Assembly (NCBI RefSeq): GCF_020080835.1
Contig: NC_058165.1
Span: 14,009,961-14,073,960 of the forward strand
Direction: 5' to 3'
Source: Cotesia glomerata
Lineage: Eukaryota > Arthropoda > Insecta > Hymenoptera > Braconidae
Length of the DNA: 64,000 bases
Part shown: piece after piece, positions 62,201 through 64,000 of the stretch
Layout: each line of letters starts with the position of its first letter
Position numbering within the stretch: the first letter of the stretch is position 1
The notes under the pieces: model-generated
What the model saw: the letters and a program-made list of their open reading frames with translations, nothing else
The model's database searches: none
Told to the model about the DNA's origin: nothing
Translations under genes and position numbers: made by a program

Positions 62201-63908
62201 TTCTCATATTAGTGATTCAGAGACCGATGATGATCGTCCCCCACAGCACGCACGTACTAGCTCGTTACCCCAAATACCTGAAGAGTTTTCATCAGATTCC
62301 TCGCTACCGCCCGAACAAGTTGAAAACTTCGAGAACCCCAATTCTCTCGCTCATAGTATTACTAATGAACTCTTTTATCCGAATATACATCGAGAAAAAC
62401 CTAACCTTTTAGAAATTCATTCAACTAATGAAAATTTGACATATTACCGGGATAACTATTTACATTTTATTTCCGCGGATTGTGAATTTACCACTCAGAT
62501 TTCTAGATTATTAATCGATACCGATTATATAAATCCTCAAGATATTAAATTAAAGAAACCTAAAGTACAGCAAATTTTAGTAACTCCTAAAGGTAAACAT
62601 AAAATTCTTAGCGCAGTAATTACCGGTAAACACTGTGACGAAATTTCTATTCCAGAACTTAAAAATATACTACTCGTTCTTAAAGATATTATTACTCATT
62701 ATGAATTAAAAACTCTAAGAATATCTAAAGATGGAGATATGTTAGAAAATCTAAATCAATCTTTGTTTACTGAAATATTTGAAGAGGTACTAGGTCAATG
62801 TGACTGCGCCATTACCTTTTGTAGAGGAAATGTAGTAATACCCGTTGAAGAATCTCGAGCTGACATAATCGCTGAATACCATGAAAGCCTTACAGGAGGT
62901 CATAAAGGTATCACTAAAACTTATCGACGCATTCGAGAACGTTTTTATTGGCCTAATTTAAAAGACGATGTAACTGAGTTTGTTAGAACTTGTAAAAGTT
63001 GTCAGGAACAAAAGTTAACACGAGTAAAAACTCGCGAACCTATGATAATTACAGATACCCCTGCCGAGTCCTTCGATAAAATCTCTATAGACACGGTCGG
63101 TCCTTTGCCTATAACACCTAATGGTAATCAACATATCTTAACTATCCAAGATAATCTCACAAAATTTTGTGTTGCAGTCCCAATACCGAATTTAAAAGCC
63201 GAAACTATTTCTGATGCATTAACTCGCGAATTTATTCTTAAATACGGTTCCCCTCGAGTAATACTCTCTGATCAAGGTCGCTCATTTGTTGGCAATGTTT
63301 TTCACCACCTCGCGAAAACATTTAAAATCAAACATGTAACAACTTCAAGTTACCACCCTCAAGGAAATGCTTCTCTGGAACGCACTCATATTGTTTTGGC
63401 AGAGTTTATTAAACATTATGTAGACAAATATGAAGATTGGGACAAACTAGTACCGTTCGCTATGTTTTCATATAATACTTCTGTGCATGAATCTACTAAT
63501 TTTACTCCTTATGAATTAATCTATGGTAAAAAGGCCCGTACACCAAGTTCCTTCCCTACATCAGAAAGAAGTGAAACTTATGGTGGTTACTTGCACGATT
63601 TGATAACTTGGATGAGTGACATGAAAACTTTTGCTGCTCGGTCCTTAATAAAATCAAAACACCGTGCGAAGAAATACTATGACATGCACTTGAATCCTTG
63701 TCCCTTCAAAATTGGTGATAAGGTCTACGCGCTCAAAGAACCCAGAAAAGGGAAATTTGACTCTCACTATAAGGGGCCTTATACTATTACAAACCTTTTT
63801 GACAAACATAACGCTATCATAGAAGATGAAAACGGTAAACGTTTACTTAAGCATGTAGATAAACTCAAATATTGTAGATCTAGAGCTTCTGAAACCGATT
63901 CTGATTAA
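59255..63908 (+). pseudogene. Pol of gypsy F: protease, RT, RNase H, integrase, one frameshift
   Basis: The open frame begins before 59255, overlapping gag in the -1 frame. The aspartic protease has FLVDTGADINIVK (about 59300). The RT begins near 60150 (YPPVHKEEITRQVDKLLKDG). A seven-A run at 60330-60336 breaks the frame. The continuing frame holds RWRLVIDFRALNAK, FTVIDLASGFHQI, the catalytic VYMDDIIIFS and LGLAGYYRRFIENF. RNase H follows (TTDASDYGLGAVLS), then a long Pro/Ser-rich insert of about 300 residues. The integrase has an HHCC-type finger (from HESLTGGH to CKSCQEQK), DD35E residues in ISIDTVGPLP, ILSDQGRSF and ASLERTH, and a GPY/F-like YKGPYTI. Everything except the one-base indel looks complete. 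Confidence 0.9.
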
Positions 63909-64000
63909 TACTTCTTACTTCTCTCTCTTATTATCGTATTTTTGTATTTACCACTAACTTTATAGACATTCCAGAAAACATTCGTTCTCACAGGGTGATG

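Larger units (their letters stand above)
56117..64000 (+). mobile_element. Gypsy-type LTR retrotransposon F, nearly complete, runs off the window
   Basis: Layout: 5' LTR (56117-57633), primer site, leader of about 400 bp, gag, pol with protease, RT, RNase H and integrase, then 92 bases to the window edge. The 3' LTR and any env gene lie outside. It inserted into R1 element D. A solo LTR of the same family is at 37936-39449. The capsid and pol sequence resembles the gypsy/17.6 group of insects; whether this copy has an env cannot be judged here. Confidence 0.9.

Overview
The window is eukaryotic, AT-rich and almost entirely made of transposable elements, with spliced-gene signals, TATA boxes and one 100-base N gap. 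The mix of R1-clade and CR1-like non-LTR elements, gypsy and Osvaldo/Ulysses-like LTR elements, pogo, MULE and Maverick relics points to an arthropod. The repeat called X here resembles repeats I associate with parasitoid wasps of the Cotesia kind, so a braconid wasp is my best guess. This is inference, not proof. No ordinary host housekeeping gene was recognised.

Layout. 1-1215 is a diverged satellite (about 230 bp monomer). 1826-2216 holds a tRNA-derived SINE and part of a second copy. From 2.5 to 23 kb a repeat family X carrying a (TG)n tract is interrupted by a CR1-like element (2636-5162) and three R1-clade elements: A (5175-9690, minus, both ORFs open), B (10598-15759, minus, decayed) and C (17698-22865, plus, one frameshift). 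23.2-24.4 kb is a foldback element with long terminal inverted repeats. 24504-26653 is a decayed pogo-like DNA transposon with a TA duplication. 27788-31115 is a decayed MULE-type transposon gene that joins a DDE transposase, a YqaJ-type nuclease and an Ulp1-type cysteine protease.

31-36 kb is noncoding and holds an X copy never hit by R1, interrupted by a 1000-bp solo LTR with a CTCT duplication. 36630-37649 is a collapsed Maverick/Polinton DNA polymerase B gene. It is followed by an 86-bp tandem repeat and a solo LTR (37936-39449) of the same gypsy family found at the right edge. 39.67-41.29 kb holds a small cluster of unrecognised genes with TATA box, intron and polyA signals, the least TE-like part of the window. 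41528-49433 is an Osvaldo/Ulysses-like LTR element (minus) with LTRs of about 2.15 kb, a tRNA-Lys primer site, a full gag, a MYND zinc finger at the start of pol and a deleted RT region.

After the N gap, 50506-52088 is a truncated R1 copy (G, same subfamily as A). X sequence in minus orientation follows, and then R1 element D (53402 onward), cut at 56117 by a nearly complete gypsy element F that runs off the right edge.

How the parts interact. X acts as a landing pad: all five R1-clade copies lie at, or within about 20 bp of, its (TG/AC)n tract, while later CR1-like, LTR and gypsy insertions nest inside. The most unusual items are the transposase-YqaJ-Ulp1 gene, the MYND finger in an LTR element, and the compact gene cluster at 39.7-41.3 kb.
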